Shown: positions 46,236 through 56,365 of the stretch, piece after piece
How the letters are laid out: each line of letters begins with the position of its first letter
Position numbering within the stretch: the first letter of the stretch is position 1
Assembly: GCF_004519315.1 (NCBI RefSeq)
Contig: NZ_SOZE01000010.1
Coordinates: forward strand, 62,001 to 126,000
Direction: 5' to 3'
Length of the DNA stretch: 64,000 nucleotides
DNA from: Mucilaginibacter psychrotolerans
GTDB taxonomy: Bacteria; Bacteroidota; Bacteroidia; Sphingobacteriales; Sphingobacteriaceae
Notes under the pieces: model-generated
Told to the model about the DNA's origin: nothing
Databases searched by the model: none
What the model saw: only the letters and a program-made list of their open reading frames with translations
Made by a program: the position numbers and the translations under genes

Positions 46236-48416
46236 ATGATGACGATAACCTTGCTGTTTAAGCGATTGGCGCTCTTATTCGCAATTTTGCAAATTGCCGG
46301 CAATGTTTATGCCGACGATGGGTACAAGCTCTGGCTTGGCTATAACGCCGTCGCCGATAAAAAACTGGCTGCTAAGTATAAAGCGCAGTTGGCGCATTTG
46401 AAATTTGCAGGCAATACACCTTCGCTTAACGCCGCCCGCGAGGAACTGTTAACCGGATTGGAAGGTACCCTGGCCCTTAGGCCTCAAATTGGCGACAAAA
46501 TTGAATATCCAGCCTTGTTGGTAGGTATTGCGTCATCATTAAAACTGCCGGGAAGTGTTTGTTCTGAAAGCGAACTGGATAAAACCGGCAACGAAGGATA
46601 CCTTATCAAAACGGTAATCATCAACCAAAAAAAGTGCATCGTTATTACGGCCAAAACAGATATTGGTGTTTTGCATGGTGTTTTTGGGTTTTTAAAGTTG
46701 CTGCAAACGCAGCAAAGTATCGATGCCTTAAATATATTGGAGTACCCGCGTATCATGTACCGGGTTTTGGATCATTGGGACAACCTTAACCGCACGGTGG
46801 AACGCGGATATGCAGGCGCATCTATTTGGAACTGGCATAAGCTGCCTGGTTATATAGATCAGCGCTATATCGACTACGCCCGGGCCAGCGCTTCGGTGGG
46901 TATTAATGGCTCGGTGGTGAATAATGTAAACGCCAACGCGCTGATGCTGACACCGGAATACCTGGAAAAGGTAAAAGCACTGGCCAATACTTTCAGGCCC
47001 TATGGCATAAAGGTGTATTTGTCGGTTAAATTTAGCAGCCCCATTGATATAGGCGGGCTCAAAACCGCCGACCCGCTCAATGCGCAGGTAATGCAATGGT
47101 GGAAAGATAAGGCAGATGAAATATACCGTAGCATCCCCGATTTCGGTGGCTTCCTGGTGAAGGCTAATTCCGAAGGGCAGCCCGGCCCACAAGCCTACGG
47201 GCGCAGCCATGCAGATGGTGCGAATATGCTTGCTGATGCATTGCTACCCCATAACGGTATTGTAATGTGGCGCGCATTTGTTTATGACAACAACGTGCCT
47301 GATGACCGCGCGAAACAAGCCTATAACGAGTTTAAGCCGCTCGACGGGCAGTTCAAAAAAAATGTAATTATCCAAGTGAAGAACGGGCCGATAGATTTTC
47401 AGCCCCGGGAGCCGTTTCACCCCTTATTTGGTGCTATGCCCAATACCCCGCTGATGATGGAGTTCCAGCTGACGCAGGAGTACCTGGGCTTTTCTACCAA
47501 CCTGGTTTACGAAGCCCCGTTGTTTAAAGAAAGTCTGGAATCTGATACCTATGCAATGGGAAAGGGCTCTACGGTAAGCAAGGTTATACAAGGCGCGTTT
47601 AACCCAAAACTCATTACCGGGATGGCTGGCGTGGCAAATATCGGCACAGACATCAATTGGTGCGGGCATCCTTTTGCCCAGGCCAACTGGTATGCCTTTG
47701 GCAGGCTTGCCTGGAACCCGGATTTATCATCGGGCGATATAGCTTCTGACTGGTTGAAGATGACTTTCTCCAATAACCCTGGTTTTATTTCGCCAATGAA
47801 AGCGATGATGCTGCAATCAAGGGAAACAGCGGTAAACTATATGACGCCGCTCGGGCTTCACCACATCATGGGTGTAAACACGCATTATGGCCCGGGCCCC
47901 TGGGTGGATAATGCGGGCCGTGCCGATTGGAACGCTGTTTATTACCACAAGGCAGATTCTGCAGGTATAGGTTTCAACCGCAGCAGCACCGGCAGTAACG
48001 CGGTAGCGCAATATCAACCGCAGGTAAGGGATCTTTTTGAAAACCTGGCCACTTGTCCGGATGAATATCTGTTATGGTTCCACCATGTAGGGTGGGATTA
48101 TAAGATGCGTTCCGGGGCTACTTTGTGGGATGAAATGGTGCATCGTTATTACCTGGGGGCAGATGCTGTTAAACAAATGGAGCTTTCCTGGGGTAAAATG
48201 GCGGGCTATGTAGATGAAGAAAGGTTTGGATCGGTTAAGCAATTATTAGCTATTCAATACGACGAGGCGACAACCTGGCGTAATTCCTGTGTGTTATACT
48301 TCCAAACATTTTCCAAAAGGCCAATACCAGCCCAATACCCAAAGCCGGATAAACCCCTGAGTTTTTATAGGGACCGGAAATTTTTGCTCGCACCCGGTAT
48401 CGGCGGAAATCAATAA
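46236..48416 (+). CDS. GH67 alpha-glucuronidase
   Basis: The 726-residue enzyme has a signal peptide ending near NVYADD (residue 26). Its domains are an N-terminal GH67N beta-domain (about 30-170), a central barrel (about 171-490) and an alpha-helical C-terminal domain. VLDHWDNLNRTVERGYAG opens the barrel. FLVKANSEGQPGPQ carries the catalytic acid Glu313, and IDFQPREPFHPL and LTQEYLGF supply the base residues. GH67 removes (methyl)glucuronic acid only from the non-reducing end of xylo-oligosaccharides, complementing the polymer-acting GH115. The signal peptide places it in the periplasm. It lies 44 bases after uxuA. Confidence 0.95.
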   Translation: MMTITLLFKRLALLFAILQIAGNVYADDGYKLWLGYNAVADKKLAAKYKAQLAHLKFAGNTPSLNAAREELLTGLEGTLALRPQIGDKIEYPALLVGIASSLKLPGSVCSESELDKTGNEGYLIKTVIINQKKCIVITAKTDIGVLHGVFGFLKLLQTQQSIDALNILEYPRIMYRVLDHWDNLNRTVERGYAGASIWNWHKLPGYIDQRYIDYARASASVGINGSVVNNVNANALMLTPEYLEKVKALANTFRPYGIKVYLSVKFSSPIDIGGLKTADPLNAQVMQWWKDKADEIYRSIPDFGGFLVKANSEGQPGPQAYGRSHADGANMLADALLPHNGIVMWRAFVYDNNVPDDRAKQAYNEFKPLDGQFKKNVIIQVKNGPIDFQPREPFHPLFGAMPNTPLMMEFQLTQEYLGFSTNLVYEAPLFKESLESDTYAMGKGSTVSKVIQGAFNPKLITGMAGVANIGTDINWCGHPFAQANWYAFGRLAWNPDLSSGDIASDWLKMTFSNNPGFISPMKAMMLQSRETAVNYMTPLGLHHIMGVNTHYGPGPWVDNAGRADWNAVYYHKADSAGIGFNRSSTGSNAVAQYQPQVRDLFENLATCPDEYLLWFHHVGWDYKMRSGATLWDEMVHRYYLGADAVKQMELSWGKMAGYVDEERFGSVKQLLAIQYDEATTWRNSCVLYFQTFSKRPIPAQYPKPDKPLSFYRDRKFLLAPGIGGNQ

Positions 48417-48447
48417 ATAATTAAACCAAGCTATAAATTATAAACTC

Positions 48448-49548
48448 ATGAACCAGTTATCAACCAAAGCAAAGCCGTTTTTAATGCTGCCAATTGTTTT
48501 ATGTTCGCTCTTAGCGTGCCATTCACCAGAGCAGAAAGCAAGCACCGCAGCTACCGATACCACGAAAGTAAAATTCCTTACCGAGCCGCTAATTAGTAAC
48601 ATATACACTGCGGATCCCTCAGCGCACGTGTTTAACGGTAAAATTTATATTTATCCTTCGCATGATATTGATGCAGGAATAAAAGAAAACGATAACGGCG
48701 ATCACTTCGCCATGAAAGATTACCACATCCTATCGATGGATAGTATCGGTGGCAAGGTTACTGATGAAGGCGTAGGGCTGGATATTAAAGATATACCATG
48801 GGCCGGCCGGCAGCTTTGGGCACCCGATGCTGCGTATAAAGACGGTACTTACTACCTGTATTTCCCGGTGAAGGACAAGCAGGATGTCTTTAAAATTGGG
48901 GTGGCAACTTCTAAGCAACCTCAAGGTCCGTTTAAAGCAATGCCCGAGCCTATAGCCGGTAGTTTCAGTATAGATCCCGCTGTTTTTACGGATACAGATG
49001 GTACTTCCTATATGTATTTTGGCGGTATCTGGGGTGGTCAATTGCAGCGCTGGGCCACCGGTAAATACGAAAGCAATGGCTCTAAAACCGATTTGCAGCA
49101 AGATGATAAGCCGGCAATCAGCTGCAGGGTAGCCAAACTTAAAGCGAACATGACGGAGTTTGATGGGGCGGTGAAGGATGTTGTTATACTCGATAGCGTT
49201 GGCAAACCTTTATTGGGCAAGGATCATAACAGGAGGTTCTTCGAAGGATCGTGGATGCATAAGTATAACGGTAAGTACTACTTTACCTATTCTACCGGCG
49301 ATACGCACCTGCTTTGCTATGCTGTTGGCGATAGTCCGGTTGGGCCGTTTACCTACAAAGGGGTATTTATGAAGCCCGTACAAGGATGGACCACACACCA
49401 CTCTATCATAGAAGTTAAAGGTAAATGGTACATTTTTTACCACGATACGCAAATATCCGGAAAAACACATTTACGGAACGTAAAAGTAACTACACTTGAA
49501 CATGAGGCCGATGGATCAATAAAACTGATTGACCCCTTTATAAAATAG
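48448..49548 (+). CDS. GH43 beta-xylosidase/alpha-L-arabinofuranosidase lipoprotein
   Basis: The 366-residue protein has a lipoprotein signal with Cys24 in SLLACHS. The single five-bladed propeller has the GH43 triad: Asp in IYTADPSAHVF, Asp in FSIDPAVF and Glu in RRFFEGSWMHKY. No extra binding module is present. It probably trims xylose or arabinofuranose from oligosaccharides in the periplasm or at the cell surface, together with GH67. The stop codon is directly followed by the transketolase start, so the two are co-translated. Xylosidase versus arabinofuranosidase cannot be settled by eye. Confidence 0.9.
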   Translation: MNQLSTKAKPFLMLPIVLCSLLACHSPEQKASTAATDTTKVKFLTEPLISNIYTADPSAHVFNGKIYIYPSHDIDAGIKENDNGDHFAMKDYHILSMDSIGGKVTDEGVGLDIKDIPWAGRQLWAPDAAYKDGTYYLYFPVKDKQDVFKIGVATSKQPQGPFKAMPEPIAGSFSIDPAVFTDTDGTSYMYFGGIWGGQLQRWATGKYESNGSKTDLQQDDKPAISCRVAKLKANMTEFDGAVKDVVILDSVGKPLLGKDHNRRFFEGSWMHKYNGKYYFTYSTGDTHLLCYAVGDSPVGPFTYKGVFMKPVQGWTTHHSIIEVKGKWYIFYHDTQISGKTHLRNVKVTTLEHEADGSIKLIDPFIK

Positions 49549-51573
49549 ATGAATTTTAATACAACGATGGAAAAACCAAATCAAGCACTCGAAACATTAG
49601 CGATAGATACCGTAAGGATACTTTCTGCGGATGCAGTACAAAAAGCAAACTCCGGCCACCCGGGCACCGCAATGGCGCTGGCACCAATGGGCCATGTATT
49701 GTGGACCAAATTTTTAAACTACAACCCCAAGAACCCCGATTTTGCCAACCGCGACAGGTTTATCCTTTCGGCAGGCCATGCTTGTATCTTACAATATAAT
49801 TTCCTGTACTTAACAGGTTACGACCTGAGTTTAGACGATATCAAGGCTTTCCGCCAGATGAACAGCAAAACCGCCGGCCACCCCGAATATGGTTTGGCAC
49901 CAGGTGTTGATGTGACAACCGGCCCGCTTGGCCAGGGTTTTGCAAACGGCGTTGGTTTCGCTATCGCGCAGAAACATTTAGCCGCCCGTTACAACAAACC
50001 GGGTTTCGACCTTTTCAATTATAACATCTACGCCATCGTAAGCGATGGTGATATGATGGAAGGCGTAACTTCTGAAGCAGCTTCTTTAGCAGGTCACCTG
50101 CAGTTGGGCAACCTGATCTATTTATACGATGATAACCATATCTCGATAGAAGGTAGCACCGATATCGCCTTCAACGAAGATGTAAGCGCACGCTTCCGCT
50201 CATACGGCTGGCATGTACAGGAAATTGCCGATGTAAACGATACCCATGCTTTAGAACTGGCATTGATCAACGCAAAATCTGAAACACAAAAACCATCATT
50301 GATCCGCGTACGCTCACTGATTGCTTACGGCAGCCCTAACAAATCGGGTACTGCAGGTTCGCACGGTTCGCCGCTGGGTGCCGATGAGATCAAACTGGTA
50401 AAAGAATTCTTCGGTTTCGATCCGGAGAAATCATTTAATGTGCCTGCCGAAGTATTGGATTACTACCATGCAAAAGGCGCACGCGGCGAAAAAACCGAAG
50501 CCAACTGGAACGAACTGTTTGCCAAATACAAAGCCAAATTCCCGGAACTGGCTGCCGAATACGAAACCGCAGTATCGGGCGAGCTGCCTGCAGGCTGGGC
50601 CGATAAACTGCCTACCTTCAAAGCATCCGACCCGAAGATGGCCACCCGCCAGGCATCAGGTAAGGTGTTGAACGCCATTGCTGCAGGTCTGCCAAACTTA
50701 ATTGGCGGCGCAGCAGATTTAGCCCCATCTACCGAAACCAACTTAAAAGAGTACGATTCGTTTACATCAGAAAACCGTGCAGGCCGCAACTTCCACTTCG
50801 GTATCCGCGAGCATGCGATGGGTTCGGCATTGAATGGTATGGCTTTAACAAAAGGCGTGCTGCCATTCGGCGCAACCTTTTTGCAATTTGCAGATTATAT
50901 GCGCCCGCCGATACGTTTGGCAGCCATCATGAAGATCAGCCCGATATTCGTTTACACACACGATAGTATCGGTTTGGGAGAAGATGGCACCACGCATCAG
51001 CCGATAGAGCATTTAGCCACCCTACGTGCTATCCCTAACGTTACCGTTATCCGCCCGGCAGATGCCAACGAAAGCGCATTTGCCTGGAAAGTAGCGATAG
51101 AGAAAAAAGGCGGCCCGACGGTATTGATCTTCACCCGCCAGGGCTTACCAATCCTCGATCAGGATAAATACGGCAAAGCAAGCGGCGTAGAAAAAGGTGC
51201 TTATGTGGTATCAGAAGCCAGTAAAGAAATCGATCTGATATTACTGGCAACCGGTTCTGAAGTAGCCCTGGTGATGGATGCGCAAGCTAAATTGGAAGCA
51301 GAAGGCATCTCTACCCGCGTGGTGAGCATGCCATCATGGGAGCTATTTGAAGCGCAGGATGCCGCCTACAAAGAATCGGTATTGCCAAAAGCAAGCCGCA
51401 AACGTTTGGCTGTAGAAATGGCCTCGCCAATGGGCTGGCATAAATACACTACCGACGAAGGCGACACGCTGTGCATGACCACCTTCGGCGAATCAGCCCC
51501 GGCAGAAGATTTGTACAAACACTTCGGCTTTACCGTAGATAATGTAGTTAACAAAGCGAAAGCTTTATTATAG
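49549..51573 (+). CDS. tkt: transketolase
   Basis: A full-length 674-residue transketolase. Thiamine-binding and catalytic blocks are present: KANSGHPGTAMALAPMGHVL, SAGHACILQYNFLYL, the GDGDMMEG-type ThDP motif as SDGDMMEGVTSEAASLAG, then IREHAMGSALNGMAL and the HDSIGLGEDGTTHQPIEHL loop. It interconverts pentose and triose/hexose phosphates in the non-oxidative pentose phosphate pathway. The start may be 49549 (directly after the GH43 stop) or the ATG at 49567, which opens the conserved sequence. It is a housekeeping-type enzyme placed last in a xylan operon, suited to handle the xylose released. Confidence 0.95.
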   Translation: MNFNTTMEKPNQALETLAIDTVRILSADAVQKANSGHPGTAMALAPMGHVLWTKFLNYNPKNPDFANRDRFILSAGHACILQYNFLYLTGYDLSLDDIKAFRQMNSKTAGHPEYGLAPGVDVTTGPLGQGFANGVGFAIAQKHLAARYNKPGFDLFNYNIYAIVSDGDMMEGVTSEAASLAGHLQLGNLIYLYDDNHISIEGSTDIAFNEDVSARFRSYGWHVQEIADVNDTHALELALINAKSETQKPSLIRVRSLIAYGSPNKSGTAGSHGSPLGADEIKLVKEFFGFDPEKSFNVPAEVLDYYHAKGARGEKTEANWNELFAKYKAKFPELAAEYETAVSGELPAGWADKLPTFKASDPKMATRQASGKVLNAIAAGLPNLIGGAADLAPSTETNLKEYDSFTSENRAGRNFHFGIREHAMGSALNGMALTKGVLPFGATFLQFADYMRPPIRLAAIMKISPIFVYTHDSIGLGEDGTTHQPIEHLATLRAIPNVTVIRPADANESAFAWKVAIEKKGGPTVLIFTRQGLPILDQDKYGKASGVEKGAYVVSEASKEIDLILLATGSEVALVMDAQAKLEAEGISTRVVSMPSWELFEAQDAAYKESVLPKASRKRLAVEMASPMGWHKYTTDEGDTLCMTTFGESAPAEDLYKHFGFTVDNVVNKAKALL

Positions 51574-51577
51574 ATAT

Positions 51578-51647
51578 AAGAAATCAAGAGTCAAGAATCA
51601 AGATTGGAACGTCTGTCTTGCTTCCTGGCTCTTGACTTCTTGCTTCT
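51578..51647. repeat. inverted repeat between tkt and the convergent regulator gene
   Basis: The left arm (51578-51603) repeats TCAAGA three times: AATCAAGAGTCAAGAATCAA. The right arm (51616-51647) is its imperfect complement with CTCTTGACTTCTTG. It forms a hairpin of roughly 26 pairs with mismatches, 5 bases after the tkt stop. It can act as a two-way terminator; short direct repeats in the arm suggest a repetitive intergenic element. Confidence 0.6.
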
Positions 51648-51674
51648 ATCAACTTCGGTGCATGCCAAAATCCA

Positions 51675-54600
51675 TCATTCATTCATTGCAAAAGAAGATG
51701 GAGTTTTAGGGCGTTGCACCTTTTTATTCGTTTGGTATTCTGAAGGTAGTATGCCGAACTTGCTTTTAAACGTCCGGGAGAAATAGCTTGGCGTTCCAAA
51801 ACCCGTCATGTAGGCTATCTGGGCTACGTTATAGTCGCTAGTTTCCAACAGTGCCGCGGCCTTTTCTAATTTCACCTGGCGGATATATTCTACTGGCGTA
51901 CAACCCGAAAGTTCCAGCAATTTATAATACAACGATCCCCTGCTCATCCCCACATGCTTGCTTAGTTTCTCAACAGACAGATCCGGGTCGTTCAGGCCGT
52001 TTTCAATACATTCCATCACTTTATTCATCAACTTTACATCTGCCGATTCTGATTCGATTTGATTGACTTTGAATTGGATGTGTTTGGAGTATGTTTCTTT
52101 CAGACTACTGCTCATGATAAGCAGGTTGCAAATTTTGGTGTACAAAATTTGGAAGTTGAACGGTTTGGTGAGGTAGTCGTTCGCCCCGGAGCGGAGCCCG
52201 TCCAATTGTTCCTTCTCCTTTGCCATTGCAGTGAGCAATATCACCGGTATATGGCAGGTGCGTTTATCCGATTTTATTTTCTGGCTTAGCTCAATGCCAT
52301 TTACATGGGGCATGCCAACATCGCTTACCACCAAATCCGGGTGAAGGCTCAATGTTTTTTGCCAGCCCTGTTTGCCATCGGGTGCTTCTAAAATGTGGAA
52401 ATATTGCTTTAAGTGCTGAGCGAGGTAATAACGGAATTCATCGTTGTCTTCCACCAATAGCACAGTCGCCATATTAGGGTTTCTTTCGGCCTCATCATCT
52501 GCCTGCGAAATTTCAAGGCTTTCGCCGCCAAGGATGGACGATTGCGGTAAGTTAGTTTCCGGCTCTTCTGCCACCGAAAGGGCCGGTAGCAGGGGTAGCG
52601 TGATCACAAAATCGCTGCCTTTGTCGCCGGCGCTTTTGGCGCAGATATGGCCACCATGTAGCTCTACAAATTCTTTTGTGATCGCAAGGCCAATACCCGT
52701 TCCCTGGTTCATTATTGAGCCTTTTTGGACCGACTGATAAAAGCGATCGAATATTTTAGTGGTATCATTTTCAGCTATACCAATGCCGGTGTCCGAAACG
52801 GTTAAATGCAATAACGGCTGCCCGGTATCTGCGCCGGAAATATTAATATCAATGGTTACACAGCCTCCGACGGGCGTAAATTTAAATGCGTTTGATAGTA
52901 GGTTAAATATCACGCGCTCCATTTTGTCGCAATCGAACTGCGTGGCCCATGATTTTTGGCTGCTATCTATTTTAAGCATAATATGCTTGTTTTCGGCTAT
53001 GTCGCGAAACGATTCGGTACATTCTACAATAAAGCTGACAATATCGCCGGGCACCAGGTTCAGTTGTAGTTCCTGCTCCTCCATTTTACGAAAATCGAGC
53101 AACTCATTAACCAGGTTAAGCAGCCGTTTGGCATTTCGGTTGATCATTTTCAAGTGACCAAAATCTTCCGCCTCAAACCCCCGGTTCATTAATCTGTCTA
53201 CCGGGGCCAGGATAAGTGAAATGGGCGTCCTGAACTCGTGGCTCAGGTCGGTTAGTATTTTAATCTTTACACGGTCAAGTTCATGTAGCCGCTCCGCTTC
53301 GAGGCGTTCCCGTTCAAGCAATTCCTTTGCTCTTGATTTCTCCTGCGCTACCTCAAACTCGTTCCGCAGTTTCCGGATACCCTCCCTGCGGATGAGCAAT
53401 AAAATTGCAGCGGCAGCGAGCAGGTAAAACAGGTAGGCATATACGGTGCGCCAAAACGGTGGCAATACCACGATATTTATTTGGCTTGGCGGATTATTCC
53501 AACCGTTTTCGTTCTTACTCGACATCACCTGGAATACATAGTTCCCGGGGTCGAGGTTGGTGTAATTAGCTGTTCGGGCTCTGTTTACATAGTTCCAGCC
53601 CTTATCGAAACCCGAAAGCCTGTAAGCATAAAGGTTCTGCCTGGGCGAGGTATAGTCTACCGCTACATAGTTGATGGAGAAGTTTTCGCCATATTTAAGT
53701 ATAATTTCTTTGGCACTACTCAGTTGCTCGTTTATAGGGGAGTTTGCAGAAGGTGCTATGGGTAAATTATTTACCTTAAGCCCGCTGAATATCACTTTAC
53801 CGGGCACAGACGATGGCGGGAGTTTTTCGGGATTGAAGTAATTAAAGCCATCCTCCCCTCCAAAAAACAACTCGCCACTACTGGTTTTTATGGCGGAGCC
53901 AATTAAGAATGCACCTTGTTGAATGCCATTTTCTGCCGTGAAATTCCTGAAGGTACTTTTGGCACGATCGAAGGAGACGATACCCCTGTCGGTACTGATC
54001 CAAAGCATGCCTGCGTTATCTTCAACAATACTTTTAATAAAGCCATTGGTCAATCCTTCGGGCTCTTTAAACGAATGGAAGCGGTTGGTTTTTGCGTTGA
54101 AAAAGTTGATGCCATCATTGGTGCCTACCCATAGGGTTCCGTCTTTAGCGAACAGGGTAGCCGAGATTACGTCATCGGCTAATCCGCTGTTGGCTTTTGT
54201 GTAATGGGTAAGATTGCCATTTGCAGCCTGGTAAACGGCAATGCCTGTACCGGCAGAGCCTATCCATATATTACCATTGGGTGCCATGGTTAGCGATTGT
54301 ATAAAATCGTTCAGCGGTAAATCGTGAGGAAAGCCGATACTCGCCCGCCTGTTCAAATTAGAAAACGTATTGGTGGTTTGATCATATACGTCAATCCCAT
54401 GGCCAATAGTGCCAAACCATAATCTGCCATTTTTGTCTTCGATGATCGCAGTGACATCGTTAGAGCTCAGGCTATTAACGCCGGCATTATAGGTGAATTG
54501 CTTAAATGTGCCGCTTTGCGGGTCGATACAAAAAACGCCATGATGGTAAGTGCCGACCCATAGCTTCCCCTTCCGGTCAATATGGAGCGACAAAATTGCT

Positions 54601-55850
54601 GGTTTTACCGATCCGTCGAGCCTGCTTGTTAGCTTATAAGGCGTAAAAAGCCCGGTGGCGCGGTCTAAAAGTTCTAGTCCGCCGCCATCTGTGCCAACGA
54701 AGATTTTTCCGGGCTGATATTCGGCAAAAGCAGTTACGAAAGGTGCCGCCAGGCCTCTGGGGTCGAAAGGGTTGCTTTGTTTGAGGTTAAAAAGCGCGAG
54801 GTGCCGGTTGTATTTACTTACCCCACCACCGAACGTGCCTATCCAGTAAATGCCGTCCGGATCGATAAATACACTCCTGATAGATTTGCTTTTTAAGCTG
54901 AACATATTGCGTGGATCAGGCCGCAGCTGCTTAAACACGCAGGTAGATAAATTCAATACAGTTACCCCGTCTTCGGTTCCTATCCATAGGTCGCCGTCTT
55001 TGGTGGCGGTTAAGGCGAATATGGCGTTGTTGCTTAATGAATTGCTGAGTCCTTTCGCACATTTATACACGGCGAATTTGCCGGGCGAAACTTGTTTGTT
55101 CAAGCCATCAAAAGTGCCCAGCCAAATGTTCCCCTTCGCGTCTTCCGTTATCGATTTGACGATATTATTACTCAAGCTCGTTGTATCTGCCGGGTTATGT
55201 GCATACCTGCTTATTTTGCGGGTGCTGTGGTTATAAAAATAAGCACCGCTATTGGTACCTACCCACATGTTTTGGTTTCTGTCTTCAAATAGTGAGATAG
55301 CCACAAAGCTTCCCGCATCGGTGATTTTAGGATAAGTTATCGGCAAACGGGCAGAGTGGCCTGTTTGGAGATCTATCATCCGCAAGTCGCCATAAGTGCC
55401 CACCCACAGGTTGCCGCTATGATCTTCCAATATCGTCCTGGCCGATATGGTAGGGAGTTCCTTCCAGGTGCCATCGCCGGTATATGTTTTAAAGCTGTCG
55501 AATTTTGTATCGTAATAACAAAGCCCTCCTGCAGCAGTGCCAATCCAGAGTTTTCCGGTATGATCTATAAATAGCGCCAACACCTCATTAGATGGGAGGC
55601 TGGTTTTATCGCCCTGATGATGCCTGTAAACCGTAAAATTATTACCGTCGTATTTGCTTAAGCCATTGGTTGTGCCGAACCACATCAAGCCATTCCGATC
55701 TTTAATGATAGCGGTGACGGTGTTTGCTGATAACCCTTCTTTCACGGTGATAGATGTGAAGTTCAGGTTATTCTGGCCGATAGCAATTAGTGGCGTACTC
55801 ATTAAAATCAGGCATACCGCAAGGTTGCGTTTAATCAAATTCCAAATCAT
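51675..55850 (-). CDS. hybrid two-component system sensor/regulator (HTCS)
   Basis: The 1391-residue protein combines an entire two-component system. After a signal segment (about 1-25) there are repeated beta-propeller units (about 30-700; many LWIGT/GLWFGT repeats), a Y_Y_Y domain (about 720-795), a membrane segment (about 810-830), a HisKA domain with His871 in LSHEFRTP, an ATPase domain (about 970-1090), a receiver with Asp1177 in VVSDVGMP, and an AraC-type DNA-binding domain (about 1290-1375). Such proteins bind an oligosaccharide in the periplasm and switch on the linked polysaccharide locus. Position beside xylan genes suggests a xylo-oligosaccharide signal. Confidence 0.95.
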   Translation of the reverse strand: MIWNLIKRNLAVCLILMSTPLIAIGQNNLNFTSITVKEGLSANTVTAIIKDRNGLMWFGTTNGLSKYDGNNFTVYRHHQGDKTSLPSNEVLALFIDHTGKLWIGTAAGGLCYYDTKFDSFKTYTGDGTWKELPTISARTILEDHSGNLWVGTYGDLRMIDLQTGHSARLPITYPKITDAGSFVAISLFEDRNQNMWVGTNSGAYFYNHSTRKISRYAHNPADTTSLSNNIVKSITEDAKGNIWLGTFDGLNKQVSPGKFAVYKCAKGLSNSLSNNAIFALTATKDGDLWIGTEDGVTVLNLSTCVFKQLRPDPRNMFSLKSKSIRSVFIDPDGIYWIGTFGGGVSKYNRHLALFNLKQSNPFDPRGLAAPFVTAFAEYQPGKIFVGTDGGGLELLDRATGLFTPYKLTSRLDGSVKPAILSLHIDRKGKLWVGTYHHGVFCIDPQSGTFKQFTYNAGVNSLSSNDVTAIIEDKNGRLWFGTIGHGIDVYDQTTNTFSNLNRRASIGFPHDLPLNDFIQSLTMAPNGNIWIGSAGTGIAVYQAANGNLTHYTKANSGLADDVISATLFAKDGTLWVGTNDGINFFNAKTNRFHSFKEPEGLTNGFIKSIVEDNAGMLWISTDRGIVSFDRAKSTFRNFTAENGIQQGAFLIGSAIKTSSGELFFGGEDGFNYFNPEKLPPSSVPGKVIFSGLKVNNLPIAPSANSPINEQLSSAKEIILKYGENFSINYVAVDYTSPRQNLYAYRLSGFDKGWNYVNRARTANYTNLDPGNYVFQVMSSKNENGWNNPPSQINIVVLPPFWRTVYAYLFYLLAAAAILLLIRREGIRKLRNEFEVAQEKSRAKELLERERLEAERLHELDRVKIKILTDLSHEFRTPISLILAPVDRLMNRGFEAEDFGHLKMINRNAKRLLNLVNELLDFRKMEEQELQLNLVPGDIVSFIVECTESFRDIAENKHIMLKIDSSQKSWATQFDCDKMERVIFNLLSNAFKFTPVGGCVTIDINISGADTGQPLLHLTVSDTGIGIAENDTTKIFDRFYQSVQKGSIMNQGTGIGLAITKEFVELHGGHICAKSAGDKGSDFVITLPLLPALSVAEEPETNLPQSSILGGESLEISQADDEAERNPNMATVLLVEDNDEFRYYLAQHLKQYFHILEAPDGKQGWQKTLSLHPDLVVSDVGMPHVNGIELSQKIKSDKRTCHIPVILLTAMAKEKEQLDGLRSGANDYLTKPFNFQILYTKICNLLIMSSSLKETYSKHIQFKVNQIESESADVKLMNKVMECIENGLNDPDLSVEKLSKHVGMSRGSLYYKLLELSGCTPVEYIRQVKLEKAAALLETSDYNVAQIAYMTGFGTPSYFSRTFKSKFGILPSEYQTNKKVQRPKTPSSFAMNE

Positions 55851-56000
55851 GGTAAATATGTTTGGCCCCGCCGCAACGATAGCTGTTTTGCTACAGATAC
55901 CGTCTTAGAATGGGTTGGTAAAAGATAATTGGTTATAACAAATATATTATTCTCACTCAATTTATTTACGAAAACATATACATAAAAGTAATTTTTATAA

Positions 56001-56010
56001 CAATCGATTG
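56001..56010. promoter_or_regulatory. LacI-type operator candidate 4
   Basis: CAATCGATTG, perfect 10-base palindrome, about 150 bases upstream of the HTCS start. It suggests that the sensor-regulator itself is under the same control as the enzyme genes. Confidence 0.65.
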
Positions 56011-56289
56011 AATGATTGGCCTGCTGCCGTTTGTCTGCTGTTTCCATATTGATGATTAGGACATCTTAAGCAGCATGCATGGATAAGGGGGTAATGCTTA
56101 ACGGTTGTTTTAAGTGACTGATTTAAAATCTCATTAGGCTTTTTTATTCGTTTTTTATATCAGGTTAGGCTATCAGGATCTTTGTATGATCAAGCGGTAT
56201 ACGCAATGCCGGGATAAAAAACTGATTTCATTGCGTTGCAAATTATCGCTCCCATATCATACAACATATCAAAATAGATGTTAAATTTA

Positions 56290-56299
56290 CAATCGATTG
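56290..56299. promoter_or_regulatory. LacI-type operator candidate 5
   Basis: CAATCGATTG, perfect 10-base palindrome, 67 bases before the start of the SGNH esterase gene. It is the second site in the divergent HTCS/esterase region. Confidence 0.65.
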
Positions 56300-56365
56300 C
56301 CAATATAAATTCGATTTTGAATTTTAGCTTTTGATTTTCCAGCCCTTACGGTTTACTAAACAGAC

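Larger units (their letters stand above)
55851..56365. promoter_or_regulatory. 515-base divergent region, HTCS / SGNH esterase
   Basis: An AT-rich region without supported genes. It carries two LacI-type palindromes about 290 bases apart, one near each start, and must hold both promoters. The long spacing of paired sites is like that seen between the first esterase operon and GH115. Confidence 0.55.
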
